The translations under genes were made by a program, and so were the position numbers. 48,447 nt of DNA from Ilumatobacteraceae bacterium (GTDB lineage: Bacteria > Actinomycetota > Acidimicrobiia > Acidimicrobiales > Ilumatobacteraceae): contig JAFMJR010000006.1 in the NCBI GenBank assembly GCA_017853385.1, forward strand, positions 1 through 48,447, written 5' to 3'. Shown here piece by piece: positions 8,416 through 17,828 of the stretch (position 1 is its first letter; each line of letters begins with the position of its first letter). The notes beneath the pieces are model-generated. The model had not been told where the DNA came from. It searched no databases and worked only from the letters and a program-made list of their open reading frames with translations.

Positions 8416-9365
8416 ACTGAACCCACAACATTTCCGTGGCCCATAATGGGCGACTCAAATGCACGGGCGTCCACATTGCTGATGTCGATGCCTAGTGATT
8501 GCAGCGCAAATTTCATTACTGGCGGGCGCGCGCGATTTGCACCATCTGCGATCTTGAGAGCAATTGCTCTGCCGTCTGGCATTGCCACCGCAAAAACTCC
8601 CTCTGCTCCGTCCTTGCCAAATAGCCCCTTGATACCTTGAATTAGCAGCGTGATGTCACGGGTTGGTCCGCCGACCATCTCTGGATGGCTGCGCATGGCG
8701 TGTGCAACTTGCGCGGCAGGCGACCCCTCTTTCGCAATTGCAATTGCACGAAAAGCTCGCGCCAACCCAGTGAGCGAAAGCGAGTGCGCTGGCGCACCAC
8801 AACCATCTACTGCAATTGCAGATGCTTCTTCTCCAGACAACTCGGGCACCATCTCGGTGATTCGCTGCTGCAATGGGTGGTCCACATTCAAATATGTTGA
8901 GCGGTCCCAATTGTTTTGCACACACGTCGCAAGCATGCCCGAATGTTTTCCCGAGCAATTCATTTGCAATGCCGTTTTCACTCCGCCTGCACGAATTATC
9001 GCGTCGTGCGCATCTGGGTCAAGCGGATAATCGGCCGTGTTCTGCAAGTCGTCAGGTGTCAACCCTGCTGTAGCAAGAATTTCTGTTGCGGTTTGTAAAT
9101 GTTCACTTCGGCCATCATGACTTGCACAAACCAATGCAAGCATTCGTGGCGGCAACGCAAGACCATTAGCCACCATCGCAGTTGCTTGAATTGGCTTAGT
9201 AGATGACCTAGGAAAAACAACAGCGCCAGCGTCTCCAAGTGCAAACTCAACTGAGCCATCTGCAGCAAGTGCAACTACTGCCCCATAATGCACCGACTCG
9301 TCATAACCGCTTCGTGTTGTAACGGCAAGCTCAACAAATGCGTTCGACAAAGGCGAATTACTCAT
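8394..9365 (-). CDS. Asparaginase (type II-like family, AnsA-unrelated actinobacterial form)
   Basis: VFPRSSTKPIQA, LALVCASHDGRSEH, MNCSGKHSGMLATC, DGCGAPAHSL motifs. Confidence 0.85.
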   Translation of the reverse strand: MSNSPLSNAFVELAVTTRSGYDESVHYGAVVALAADGSVEFALGDAGAVVFPRSSTKPIQATAMVANGLALPPRMLALVCASHDGRSEHLQTATEILATAGLTPDDLQNTADYPLDPDAHDAIIRAGGVKTALQMNCSGKHSGMLATCVQNNWDRSTYLNVDHPLQQRITEMVPELSGEEASAIAVDGCGAPAHSLSLTGLARAFRAIAIAKEGSPAAQVAHAMRSHPEMVGGPTRDITLLIQGIKGLFGKDGAEGVFAVAMPDGRAIALKIADGANRARPPVMKFALQSLGIDISNVDARAFESPIMGHGNVVGSVRVTAKL

Positions 9366-10291
9366 CGCAGAGAATCCACCAACATTGACATAAATTTTTC
9401 ATGACTTGCACGGGTGACAACTATTGCATTTGGTTCTTGATGCATCACACCCAGGGTGTCCATCACCACCATGCCGCGTGTCAGCGTTGAATGAGTTTCA
9501 GCTGCCAAATACCAATGACGCGCTTCAGTTGCCACGCTTGGGTCAATGGCGTAAGCCATAGCAATCGGGTCTGGAAGATCAAAACCATTGAGGTGGGTCT
9601 CTTCGGCACAAAACTTTTCAAGGACTCGTTGGATATCTACTGAGAACGCAGCCTTTTGGGTACCTAATGATCGGATCATGGCGGATTCCTGCGGAGTGAC
9701 CACCGCTTCTGTTCGCGAAATATCCCAACCAACAAATTCCAAATGCATGCCAGATCGCAAAACAATGTCAACTGCCTCTGGGTCTACCCACATATTGAAC
9801 TCTGCAACTTGTGTGACATTGCCAATATGGTCAGACACTGCTCCCATCACAATGCATCGCTTAACGGTTTTTGCGATGCTTGGGTCTTTTTGCAATGCCA
9901 ATGCGATATTTGTCAATGGCCCCAAGGTCACCAACTCAATATTTCCTGAATGTGCGTGCAGTGCTTCAATCATCTTGTCGATTGCATTTCCCGGCGTAGG
10001 TGTTCGGCCGGTTAACTGCAATCCAATATCGCCCATTCCGTCATGCCCATGCACAAACTGCGCCGTGCCGAGCTCTCGAACCAAAGGTTTTGCCGCGCCA
10101 GCGTAGATAGGCATTGTTGCCCCACATAGTTCTGCCGTATACAAAGCGTTCTGCACGCCCATGTCGAGTGGCACGTTTCCAGCAACTATTGACACACCAA
10201 TTACGTCAATTTCAGGGTGTTCAAAGGCCATTATGAGTGCAACGGCGTCGTCGCTAGCAGTATCTGTATCTATCCAAAATGTGCGTTTCAT
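9362..10291 (-). CDS. Nucleoside hydrolase (inosine/uridine-preferring family)
   Basis: N-terminal WIDTDTASDDAVAL; LVTLGPLTNIALAL; EFNMWVDPEAVDIVL; start chosen at MKRTFW. Confidence 0.9.
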   Translation of the reverse strand: MKRTFWIDTDTASDDAVALIMAFEHPEIDVIGVSIVAGNVPLDMGVQNALYTAELCGATMPIYAGAAKPLVRELGTAQFVHGHDGMGDIGLQLTGRTPTPGNAIDKMIEALHAHSGNIELVTLGPLTNIALALQKDPSIAKTVKRCIVMGAVSDHIGNVTQVAEFNMWVDPEAVDIVLRSGMHLEFVGWDISRTEAVVTPQESAMIRSLGTQKAAFSVDIQRVLEKFCAEETHLNGFDLPDPIAMAYAIDPSVATEARHWYLAAETHSTLTRGMVVMDTLGVMHQEPNAIVVTRASHEKFMSMLVDSLR

Positions 10292-10324
10292 CGGCAAACA
10301 CCGTAACACTCGTAGTATCTGACT

Positions 10325-11233
10325 ATGACAAACAAACGCAAAAGCGCCAGTGCTCTCATTGATGATTATGAGGCTTCAGGAAAACTCTCCACAGAAGAAG
10401 CACGAGCTTTGCGCGAGGCTCCGCAGTGGGTGATTTCATTTACTGATATCGCTTCTTTTTTGGGAGGAGCAGTAATTTTTGTTGGGCTCGTCTGGATCGT
10501 AATTGCTCTGATTCAAGATTTGTCTCAGGAAGCAATTGATGCGGCACTGTTCATTGCATCTGCAGGCACTGCCGCACTCGCCTATTGGCTGATTCGGAAA
10601 GGTGGGCGCATTGCCGTGCTCGGAGAATGCGTTGTTGCAGTCTCAACAACGGCATTTGCAATTGGAATTGCATTGCTGCTTGATATTTGGAATGTGCACG
10701 AAGATTACATTTTGATTATTGCTGCCCTAACGGCTTTGCTCATCGGCATCGGCGTTTCATTTCGCACAGCATTTATTGGCACCATCATTATCGTTGCGGC
10801 AACACAACCTTTCATGGCCGGAATCATTTCTGAATACTTCGCCGACACTTCAGCAGCGCCACTCGTGTTCGTGCTTTCGGGAACTGCTTTGATCTGGTAC
10901 TCGCAGCGCAACATTGGATTGCAATTCGTCGCGAGAGCGGCTGGTGCAGTCAGCATTATGTTTGCGGCAATCGGATTTTCAACTTGGGAAAACAGCACGT
11001 GGCGCCCAATCGTTGGTCTTGTTATCGCAGCCCTGCTCTTTGCTTATGGCGCTAGCCAGCTGCACCTCGAAATCGTGGCCGCAGGTGGCTTCAGCTTTAC
11101 CGTGACCACTGGAGTTCTTGCAGGCCGTCTCTTTGACTCAACGCTCTTACAAGGGTTATCTGTTGTCGCAACCGGTGTAATCATCATTGCTCTGTCACTT
11201 GCTATTTCACGAAAAGCTAAACCCGTCACCTAG
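10325..11233 (+). CDS. Polytopic membrane protein, DUF2157-like
   Basis: Short N-terminal helical region (LIDDYEASGKLSTEEARALREAP) followed by multiple TM segments. Confidence 0.55.
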   Translation: MTNKRKSASALIDDYEASGKLSTEEARALREAPQWVISFTDIASFLGGAVIFVGLVWIVIALIQDLSQEAIDAALFIASAGTAALAYWLIRKGGRIAVLGECVVAVSTTAFAIGIALLLDIWNVHEDYILIIAALTALLIGIGVSFRTAFIGTIIIVAATQPFMAGIISEYFADTSAAPLVFVLSGTALIWYSQRNIGLQFVARAAGAVSIMFAAIGFSTWENSTWRPIVGLVIAALLFAYGASQLHLEIVAAGGFSFTVTTGVLAGRLFDSTLLQGLSVVATGVIIIALSLAISRKAKPVT

Positions 11234-11243
11234 AGTTTTCCCC

Positions 11244-11864
11244 ATGCGCTGGGGGGCCTGTTTTGCACTGCTGTGCTCGGTATTCTTCCCCCGCGTGGCA
11301 CTTGCTCAAGACGAGCCACCGATCTATGTCTTTCCATTTTCGCGCGTGCCAGTTCATTACCCGAAAGATCATGTTGGATACCCAGCGGCAGATGTAGAGG
11401 GTTGCTATTCAAAAGTTCTTGCGCCAACTGCGGGAACCATAGTCAAAGTTCATCGATTCGATAAATGGACCGAAGAAGAGGATTCGCCTGGAACACGAGG
11501 TGGTTTAACGATCACGCTCGTTGGCGATGATGGCGTGCGTTATTTCTTTTCACACCTTGGACGCATCAAAGTTCTACTCAATCAACGTGTTGCTCCGGGC
11601 GATTGGATTGGGGTTACCGGATCGAGTGGCAATGCACGAGTTACGCGTTGCCACACCCATTTTGGAATCTCCCGAGTGTGTCAGCTTGCCGAGGTTTATC
11701 TACTGCAAGGCGAAATATGGCCACAGAAGTATTTGGATGCGTGGAGAAAAGGCGTCCAGTTGTCGCCGAAACGTGAAATGAACAAACTTGTCAAAAACGA
11801 CCCACAAGGATGCACGCGTTCAAGAGCCGACTCGGCAATTGATGGAACGCGCAGTAAGGGTTAG
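11244..11864 (+). CDS. M23-like peptidase domain protein, secreted
   Basis: Signal peptide [67 protein letters not shown]. Confidence 0.72.
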   Translation: MRWGACFALLCSVFFPRVALAQDEPPIYVFPFSRVPVHYPKDHVGYPAADVEGCYSKVLAPTAGTIVKVHRFDKWTEEEDSPGTRGGLTITLVGDDGVRYFFSHLGRIKVLLNQRVAPGDWIGVTGSSGNARVTRCHTHFGISRVCQLAEVYLLQGEIWPQKYLDAWRKGVQLSPKREMNKLVKNDPQGCTRSRADSAIDGTRSKG

Positions 11865-12847
11865 ATCAAACCAAGCTGGCGAACAGCATCTCGCTCTTCA
11901 CCAAGTTCTGCAACCGAAGCATCAATGCGAGCACGACTGAACGCATCAATCTCTAGTCCCTGCACAATTTTGTATTCGCCATTTGCACATGTGCATGGGA
12001 ATGATGAAATGAGTCCTTCTGGCACGCCGTAACTTCCATCGGAAGGAACAGCCATCGACACCCAATCTCCTTCTGGAGTGCCCTTTACCCATGAACGAAT
12101 ATGTTCAAGAGCAGCATTTGCTGCAGACGCAGCAGACGATGAACCGCGCGCTTTAATTACTGCTGCACCACGTTTGGCCACAGTTGGAATGTAGGTGTCT
12201 TCGATCCACTGCTGATCATTGATCAGTTGAGCAGCGTTCTTGCCATCGACTTCGGCATGAAAGAGATCTGGATACTGCGTGGTGGAGTGGTTGCCCCAGA
12301 TGGTCATTTTCTTTACTGATGAAACGGGACGTCCCACTTTCTGCGCTAACTGACTTACAGCGCGATTGTGGTCTAGACGAGTCATTGCGGTGAACTGACG
12401 CGGATCAATATTTGGAGCATTGTGCATCGCGATCAGCGAATTGGTGTTTGCTGGGTTACCCACAACGAGCACCTTCACGTTTTTCTTTGCATTCGCGCTA
12501 ATTGCTTGGCCCTGCGGTTTAAAGATTCCACCGTTTGCAGACAAGAGGTCGGAACGCTCCATGCCATCTTTTCGTGGCATCGCACCCACCAACATGGCAA
12601 TGTCAGCATCGCCAAACGCAACGTTTGGATCGTCTGTGCACACGACATCAACGAGTGGACTAAACGCGCAGTCATCCAACTCCATTTTCACGCCACCCAA
12701 GGCGCCAAGTGCAGGTGTTACTTCAAGTAGCTGCAAAATCACTGGTGTATCTGGGCCAAGCATCGCTCCCGAGGCAATGCGGAACAACAAGCTGTAACCG
12801 ATTTGTCCGGCAGCGCCGGTGATTGCAATTCGAACTGGTGATGTCAT
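11861..12847 (-). CDS. mdh: Malate dehydrogenase
   Basis: [55 protein letters not shown]. Confidence 0.96.
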   Translation of the reverse strand: MTSPVRIAITGAAGQIGYSLLFRIASGAMLGPDTPVILQLLEVTPALGALGGVKMELDDCAFSPLVDVVCTDDPNVAFGDADIAMLVGAMPRKDGMERSDLLSANGGIFKPQGQAISANAKKNVKVLVVGNPANTNSLIAMHNAPNIDPRQFTAMTRLDHNRAVSQLAQKVGRPVSSVKKMTIWGNHSTTQYPDLFHAEVDGKNAAQLINDQQWIEDTYIPTVAKRGAAVIKARGSSSAASAANAALEHIRSWVKGTPEGDWVSMAVPSDGSYGVPEGLISSFPCTCANGEYKIVQGLEIDAFSRARIDASVAELGEERDAVRQLGLI

Positions 12848-12857
12848 GGCGAAAACC

Positions 12858-14756
12858 TTACTTCCCTATTGCTTGCATGATGAGATCGGCGTAGACCTTT
12901 TGGCCTTCATTATTTAAGTGAATTTTGTCGCCATACAAATATTCTGGATGCGCTTCGGCAATCTGATACCAGTCCAGCACTTTCACGTTTCCGTAAGCAT
13001 TTGGCATAGCTCTAACTAGTTCATTATTCGGATCTTGCCACGGCTTGTTTGGAACGTGCGCGGTAATCATCAGCACTAGGTCAACATCCTTAAGTGGCAC
13101 CATGATTTCGTCCAATGTTTCTTGGTCTACATAGTTATTTGTACCGAGGTGAATAATGACGAATTCGCCAAGGCGACCAATTGACTTCACATAGTTGGCA
13201 ATTTCAAGAGCCTGCCTGAAGGGGCGGCTCTTCAGAGCATCAACAGTGATTCCACGCTCGGTCAAAATGTTTGCAGCGCCAAGCATTACCGAGTCACCAA
13301 TTGCCAAAATTGGAATTACCTGTCCATCCAATGTGGTGGTTTGTGAACCCGGAATAGTTGTGGCGTTAGGGTCTGGCGCAACAGTTGTGCCAAGCAAGTT
13401 CTGCACAGCGTCTTCGCCGTTCTTAATACTTTCTGCAATCTTTCCTTCACCAGTTCCCAATGCCAAACTGACAACTGAAAACACAGGCAGCACAGCAGCA
13501 ACTACACCAATTGCGACAAACTTGTTTCGCCGTTCATAATCTGCATCGGTTCGTGGGTAACGCAACTTGTTTAACGAATTAGTCAATCGCCTTTCACGAA
13601 TTGGCATTTCAATAAATCGATACGACGATTCTGTCAGTGCCAAGATGACAATGAACAGCACGATGAATTGAGGAACGCTCAGGTAGTTACTTGCAACCTT
13701 GCGATACAACTGAAACACAGGCCAATGGAACAAATACAAACCATACGAACGACGGCCCAAGTAAGTGAAAACTGGATTTCCTAAAATCTTGTTTCCTAAG
13801 AATGACTGAGGGTGAACGGCAGCAGTGATAATCGCACACGTCGCAACCCCAACGAGCAAGAAACCCCCTTGGAAGAGCGGGTCATAGCCACGAACTCCAC
13901 CAGTTTCAGGAACAAACACCACATCACGGAAAGTCCACATCAAGTAACCGAGGCCAGCGAGCCCTGCAACTGCAAACACCGACACGATGTGGCGGTCACT
14001 TGAATTTTGCGAACCTGTAAACATGTCTGGCCTAAACCAAAATGCAAGCGCAGCGCCCATGAACAAACCACCAGAGCGGCCGATTGTTCCAAGGAAAAGA
14101 AAATCAAGTCGCGAGACTGCATGACCAAAAAGCGAAATGTACTGCTCAGGAGTTTCAATAGGAGTTCCACGCACTCCCGCCGCATAAGTCGTTGCAACAT
14201 ACATCGCGATAGCAACTGAAATTCCTAAGAAAATAAGACCAAGTTTTGCTGGCCTTCTGCCCCAGCGTTTCAGCACAAGTGCAATGAGCACTGGCCACAC
14301 CAAATAGAACTGCTCCTCTACAGCGAGTGACCACAAGTGCCGAAGTGGATCAAGTGCGCTTGCATCGAAGTAGGACGCTCTTGCCCAAATCTTGAACCAG
14401 TTGAAAATGTAAACAAACGCAGCAATTACGTCGCCACGCAATTTGCCCAATTCCTCACGTTCGAATAGCGAACAGTACATGGTGACGCCAAGCAACAATG
14501 TCCAAAGAGCAGGCAATAAACGTCGCGCACGACGAACCCAGAATGAGCGGAAATCAATTCGTCCGTTTTGTTGCGACTCAGTGAGTAGCAACAACGTGAT
14601 CAGGTATCCACTGATCACAAAGAATACTTCTACGCCGAGAAATCCACCATGTAGCCAGTCCTTGTTTGCGTGGTACACAACCACGGCCATAACGGCAATT
14701 GCTCTCAGGCCATCGAGGCCCGGCAAATATGAAATGGTTTGCTGGGGGCGGTTCAC
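12858..14756 (-). CDS. Acyltransferase 3 (OafA/YrhL) with C-terminal SGNH-hydrolase-like domain
   Basis: [51 protein letters not shown]-terminal [11 protein letters not shown] and HLGTNNYVD. Confidence 0.92.
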   Translation of the reverse strand: MNRPQQTISYLPGLDGLRAIAVMAVVVYHANKDWLHGGFLGVEVFFVISGYLITLLLLTESQQNGRIDFRSFWVRRARRLLPALWTLLLGVTMYCSLFEREELGKLRGDVIAAFVYIFNWFKIWARASYFDASALDPLRHLWSLAVEEQFYLVWPVLIALVLKRWGRRPAKLGLIFLGISVAIAMYVATTYAAGVRGTPIETPEQYISLFGHAVSRLDFLFLGTIGRSGGLFMGAALAFWFRPDMFTGSQNSSDRHIVSVFAVAGLAGLGYLMWTFRDVVFVPETGGVRGYDPLFQGGFLLVGVATCAIITAAVHPQSFLGNKILGNPVFTYLGRRSYGLYLFHWPVFQLYRKVASNYLSVPQFIVLFIVILALTESSYRFIEMPIRERRLTNSLNKLRYPRTDADYERRNKFVAIGVVAAVLPVFSVVSLALGTGEGKIAESIKNGEDAVQNLLGTTVAPDPNATTIPGSQTTTLDGQVIPILAIGDSVMLGAANILTERGITVDALKSRPFRQALEIANYVKSIGRLGEFVIIHLGTNNYVDQETLDEIMVPLKDVDLVLMITAHVPNKPWQDPNNELVRAMPNAYGNVKVLDWYQIAEAHPEYLYGDKIHLNNEGQKVYADLIMQAIGK

Positions 14757-15656
14757 TTAACGAAGGCTATTTACAATTTCGGCCATCAATGAGCCAGCTT
14801 CAGTTGGATTTAGTCCAACCTTTACTCCCGCCATGCGCAACGCGTCCATTTTGCCCTGAGCAGTGCCTTTGCCGCCTGAAACAATCGCGCCTGCGTGACC
14901 CATCTTTTTGCCTGCTGGAGCGGTGACTCCGGCAATGTACGCGCTCATCGGTTTCGTTACATGATGAGTAATGAATTCAGCAGCCTCTTCCTCTGCTGAA
15001 CCACCAATTTCACCAATCATGATGATCGCATGCGTTTCAGGGTCAGCTTGAAATTCTGCCAAGCAGTCAACAAATGAAGTTCCTGGAACTGGGTCTCCAC
15101 CAATTCCAACGCACGTGCTCACGCCAATTCCCTGCTGCTTCAATTCATACAACGCTTGGTAAGTCAAAGTTCCCGAACGCGACACGATGCCAACGTTCGG
15201 ACCAGTTGCAGTTGGAAGTTGAGCGATTTCACCTGCAGTGATTCCGATGTTGCATTTACCCGGGCTAATAATTCCTGGACAGTTTGGTCCGAGCAATCGT
15301 GTTGCAGGAAAATCTCGTTGCAGTGTTGAATACACACGCGCTTCGTCTTGAGCGGGAATGCCTTCTGTAATGCACACAACAAAACCAATTCCCGCACGAG
15401 CGGCTTCGAGAATTGCAGCGGGTGCAGCTTTTGGTGGCACCGCAATAAAGGATGCAGTTGCACCCGTTGCCTTCACTGCATCTTCAACCGAATCAAAGAC
15501 TGGAATGCCTTCAACGTCTTGGCCTGCCTTGCCTGGTGTAACTCCACCAACAACTTGGGTGCCATAAGCCTTATTACGAAGGCCGTGAAAACGACCTTGA
15601 CCACCAGTGAGCCCTTGAACAATGACTTTGGTGTTTTGATCTACGAAAATTGCCAT
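14757..15656 (-). CDS. sucD: Succinate-CoA ligase alpha subunit
   Basis: VIVQGLTGGQGRFH, GPNCPGIISPG, GIVSRSGTLTYQ, MGHAGAIVSGGKGTA (phospho-His). Confidence 0.96.
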   Translation of the reverse strand: MAIFVDQNTKVIVQGLTGGQGRFHGLRNKAYGTQVVGGVTPGKAGQDVEGIPVFDSVEDAVKATGATASFIAVPPKAAPAAILEAARAGIGFVVCITEGIPAQDEARVYSTLQRDFPATRLLGPNCPGIISPGKCNIGITAGEIAQLPTATGPNVGIVSRSGTLTYQALYELKQQGIGVSTCVGIGGDPVPGTSFVDCLAEFQADPETHAIIMIGEIGGSAEEEAAEFITHHVTKPMSAYIAGVTAPAGKKMGHAGAIVSGGKGTAQGKMDALRMAGVKVGLNPTEAGSLMAEIVNSLR

Positions 15657-15665
15657 GACGGTCCT

Positions 15666-16811
15666 TTACTTTGCCAACGCGACAGCTGTGCGAGCAGCTT
15701 CGAGCATGGTTGGTCGACTGGTGAGTTGAGAATCAGGAATTCCTGCTTCAGCAAGAATCTTGCGGCCTTCTTCGGCGTTAGTGCCATCAAGACGAATAAC
15801 GATTGGTGCACGAAGTGTTACTCGCTTAACGGCCTCAACAATGCCTTTGGCTACTTCTTCGCCTCGAGTAATTCCACCGAAAATATTGATGAAAATGCTC
15901 TTGACCTTGGCATCCGAATTGATTACTTCAAGGGCTGCAGTCATGAGTTCGGCATTGGCACCGCCACCAATGTCTAGAAAGTTTGCTGCACTTCCGCCCA
16001 CCTGGTTAACCACATCCAACGTGCTCATTGCCAAACCGGCACCATTAGCGATAATTCCTACAGTTCCGTCAAGTCCGATGTATTGCAGATTCTTTTCGCG
16101 TGCCAATTGTTCACGCGCGTCTAGCTCTTCTGTTGCTGCGTATTCTTCCCATTCAGGGTGACGGAACGCGGCGTTGCCGTCAAGACTGACCTTTGCATCA
16201 AGCGCGTGAACTTCACCCGTTGGCTTCAAAATCAACGGGTTGATTTCAGCAAGATCGCAGTCTCCCTTGGTGAAGCATTCGTACAACTTCACCAACATGT
16301 CAGCGACACCCTCAAGAGCCTTTTCTGGAATCTTCGCATCGACCGAAGCTTGACGTGCTTGTGCAAGCGACAAACCTTCAATTGGATTGATGTGAAGTTT
16401 CACAATCGCTGTTGGATCTTTCGCTGCAACTTCTTCAATTTCCACTCCACCTTGAGCAGACAGCATCAACAAATGTTGCTTTGCCGCACGGTCAAGTGTG
16501 AATGAGGCGTAGTACTCCTCTGCAATGTCGGAAGCATGTTCGATCCACACGCGCTTCACCACGTGTCCCTTAATGTCCATGCCCAAAATATTTCCTGCAT
16601 GCAAACGCACTTCGTCTGCATTTGTTGCCAACTTGATGCCACCAGCTTTTCCACGGCCACCAACTTGAACTTGCGCTTTTACGACAACTGGATATTGCGC
16701 CTTCTCAGCTTCTGCTACGGCTTCTTCAACCGTGTGCGCAACACCGCCAGCAGAGACCGGAATATTGAACTTGGCGAAATACTGCTTGCCCTGATATTCA
16801 AAAAGATCCAT
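15666..16811 (-). CDS. sucC: Succinate-CoA ligase beta subunit
   Basis: MDLFEYQGKQYFAKFNIPV, KAQVQVGGRGKAGGIK, CDLAEINPLI, FLDIGGGANAE, IFINIFGGITR. Confidence 0.96.
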   Translation of the reverse strand: MDLFEYQGKQYFAKFNIPVSAGGVAHTVEEAVAEAEKAQYPVVVKAQVQVGGRGKAGGIKLATNADEVRLHAGNILGMDIKGHVVKRVWIEHASDIAEEYYASFTLDRAAKQHLLMLSAQGGVEIEEVAAKDPTAIVKLHINPIEGLSLAQARQASVDAKIPEKALEGVADMLVKLYECFTKGDCDLAEINPLILKPTGEVHALDAKVSLDGNAAFRHPEWEEYAATEELDAREQLAREKNLQYIGLDGTVGIIANGAGLAMSTLDVVNQVGGSAANFLDIGGGANAELMTAALEVINSDAKVKSIFINIFGGITRGEEVAKGIVEAVKRVTLRAPIVIRLDGTNAEEGRKILAEAGIPDSQLTSRPTMLEAARTAVALAK

Positions 16812-16826
16812 GATGCTTCTTTCTGT

Positions 16827-17231
16827 TTATTGCTCGCGGGCATCGAGCGTTTGCTCTAGCCAACTTGCGATGTCTTTCAACGATGAACCCGGTCCGAAAA
16901 TTTCTCCCACACCTTGATTGCGCAATTCACGCGCGTCGGCATCGGGAATAACTCCTCCGCCAAAAACCAACACATCGCCAAGGTTGCGAGCACGAAGCTC
17001 TTCCATCACTCGCGGAAACAATGTGAGATGAGCACCTGACAACAGTGACAGTCCCACTGCGTCTACGTCTTCTTGCAGTGCCGTTTCAGCAATCTGTTCT
17101 GGCAATTGATGCAGTCCGGTATAGATCACTTCGAAACCATGGTCGCGCAGCGCACGAGTGATGGTTTTGGCGCCTCGATCATGGCCATCTAGGCCAGGCT
17201 TGGCCACTACAACGCGGTAAGGACGTTTCAC
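16827..17231 (-). CDS. Cobalamin-binding domain protein (methylmalonyl-CoA mutase C-terminal/small domain type)
   Basis: DxHxxG motif in VVVAKPGLDGHDRGAKTITRALRDHGFEVIYTGLHQ; stand-alone 134 aa. Confidence 0.88.
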   Translation of the reverse strand: MKRPYRVVVAKPGLDGHDRGAKTITRALRDHGFEVIYTGLHQLPEQIAETALQEDVDAVGLSLLSGAHLTLFPRVMEELRARNLGDVLVFGGGVIPDADARELRNQGVGEIFGPGSSLKDIASWLEQTLDAREQ

Positions 17232-17328
17232 GACTACAGAACCCTACGCCCTTCGGAGTGACCGATACCAACCCGCGAAGTCTGCCGAGAACTAGGCACC
17301 ACCTGAACCCATCGGCAACACTTAGAAC

Positions 17329-17823
17329 ATGCTCAAAGTGCCATCCTCGCCCTTTGCCCGTGCGGTATTGCCGATCGTGGGTGGAATCGCATTTTTTGCA
17401 GCGCTGTTTGGGGTCACCTGGCTCATGGCGACCTACGTCACCAATAGAACCGAGGTCGCCCCCACCACGGGCGACCGCACATTTGTCGTCGGTCAAGTGG
17501 AAGACATTGCAGCATCCATCAGCGAAAACGGACCCGTTCTCTATCCAGATTTACGTGACCCACTTGGCAAACGATCAATTGTTATTGAACACACGGGATC
17601 AGACCCTGCAAAAGGATGGCAGGTGTATTACGCATACCCGGCCGACAAGTCTGCAGATTGCCTGGTAACACAAATACAAAAAACTCATACCTTTACGGAC
17701 TGTGATGGTCGAACACTCGGTGTTGAGCAACTCATGCCGCCTACTGATGTGCGGCCAATTGTGGAAAACAAATCAACTTTGTTGATTGACCTGCGGGGCA
17801 CGATGAACCCCGTGACTCCGTAA
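17329..17823 (+). CDS. Conserved-looking hypothetical protein, single N-terminal TM segment
   Basis: TM segment AVLPIVGGIAFFAALFGVTWLMATYV; no recognised domain. Confidence 0.6.
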   Translation: MLKVPSSPFARAVLPIVGGIAFFAALFGVTWLMATYVTNRTEVAPTTGDRTFVVGQVEDIAASISENGPVLYPDLRDPLGKRSIVIEHTGSDPAKGWQVYYAYPADKSADCLVTQIQKTHTFTDCDGRTLGVEQLMPPTDVRPIVENKSTLLIDLRGTMNPVTP

Positions 17824-17828
17824 CTAAA

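Noticed and set aside
12420-12797. 125-aa plus-strand ORF inside mdh
   Set aside because: Antisense shadow of a conserved mdh gene; no motif.
15348-15977. 209-aa plus-strand ORF antisense to sucD/sucC
   Set aside because: Spans two confidently assigned genes in antisense; no domain support.
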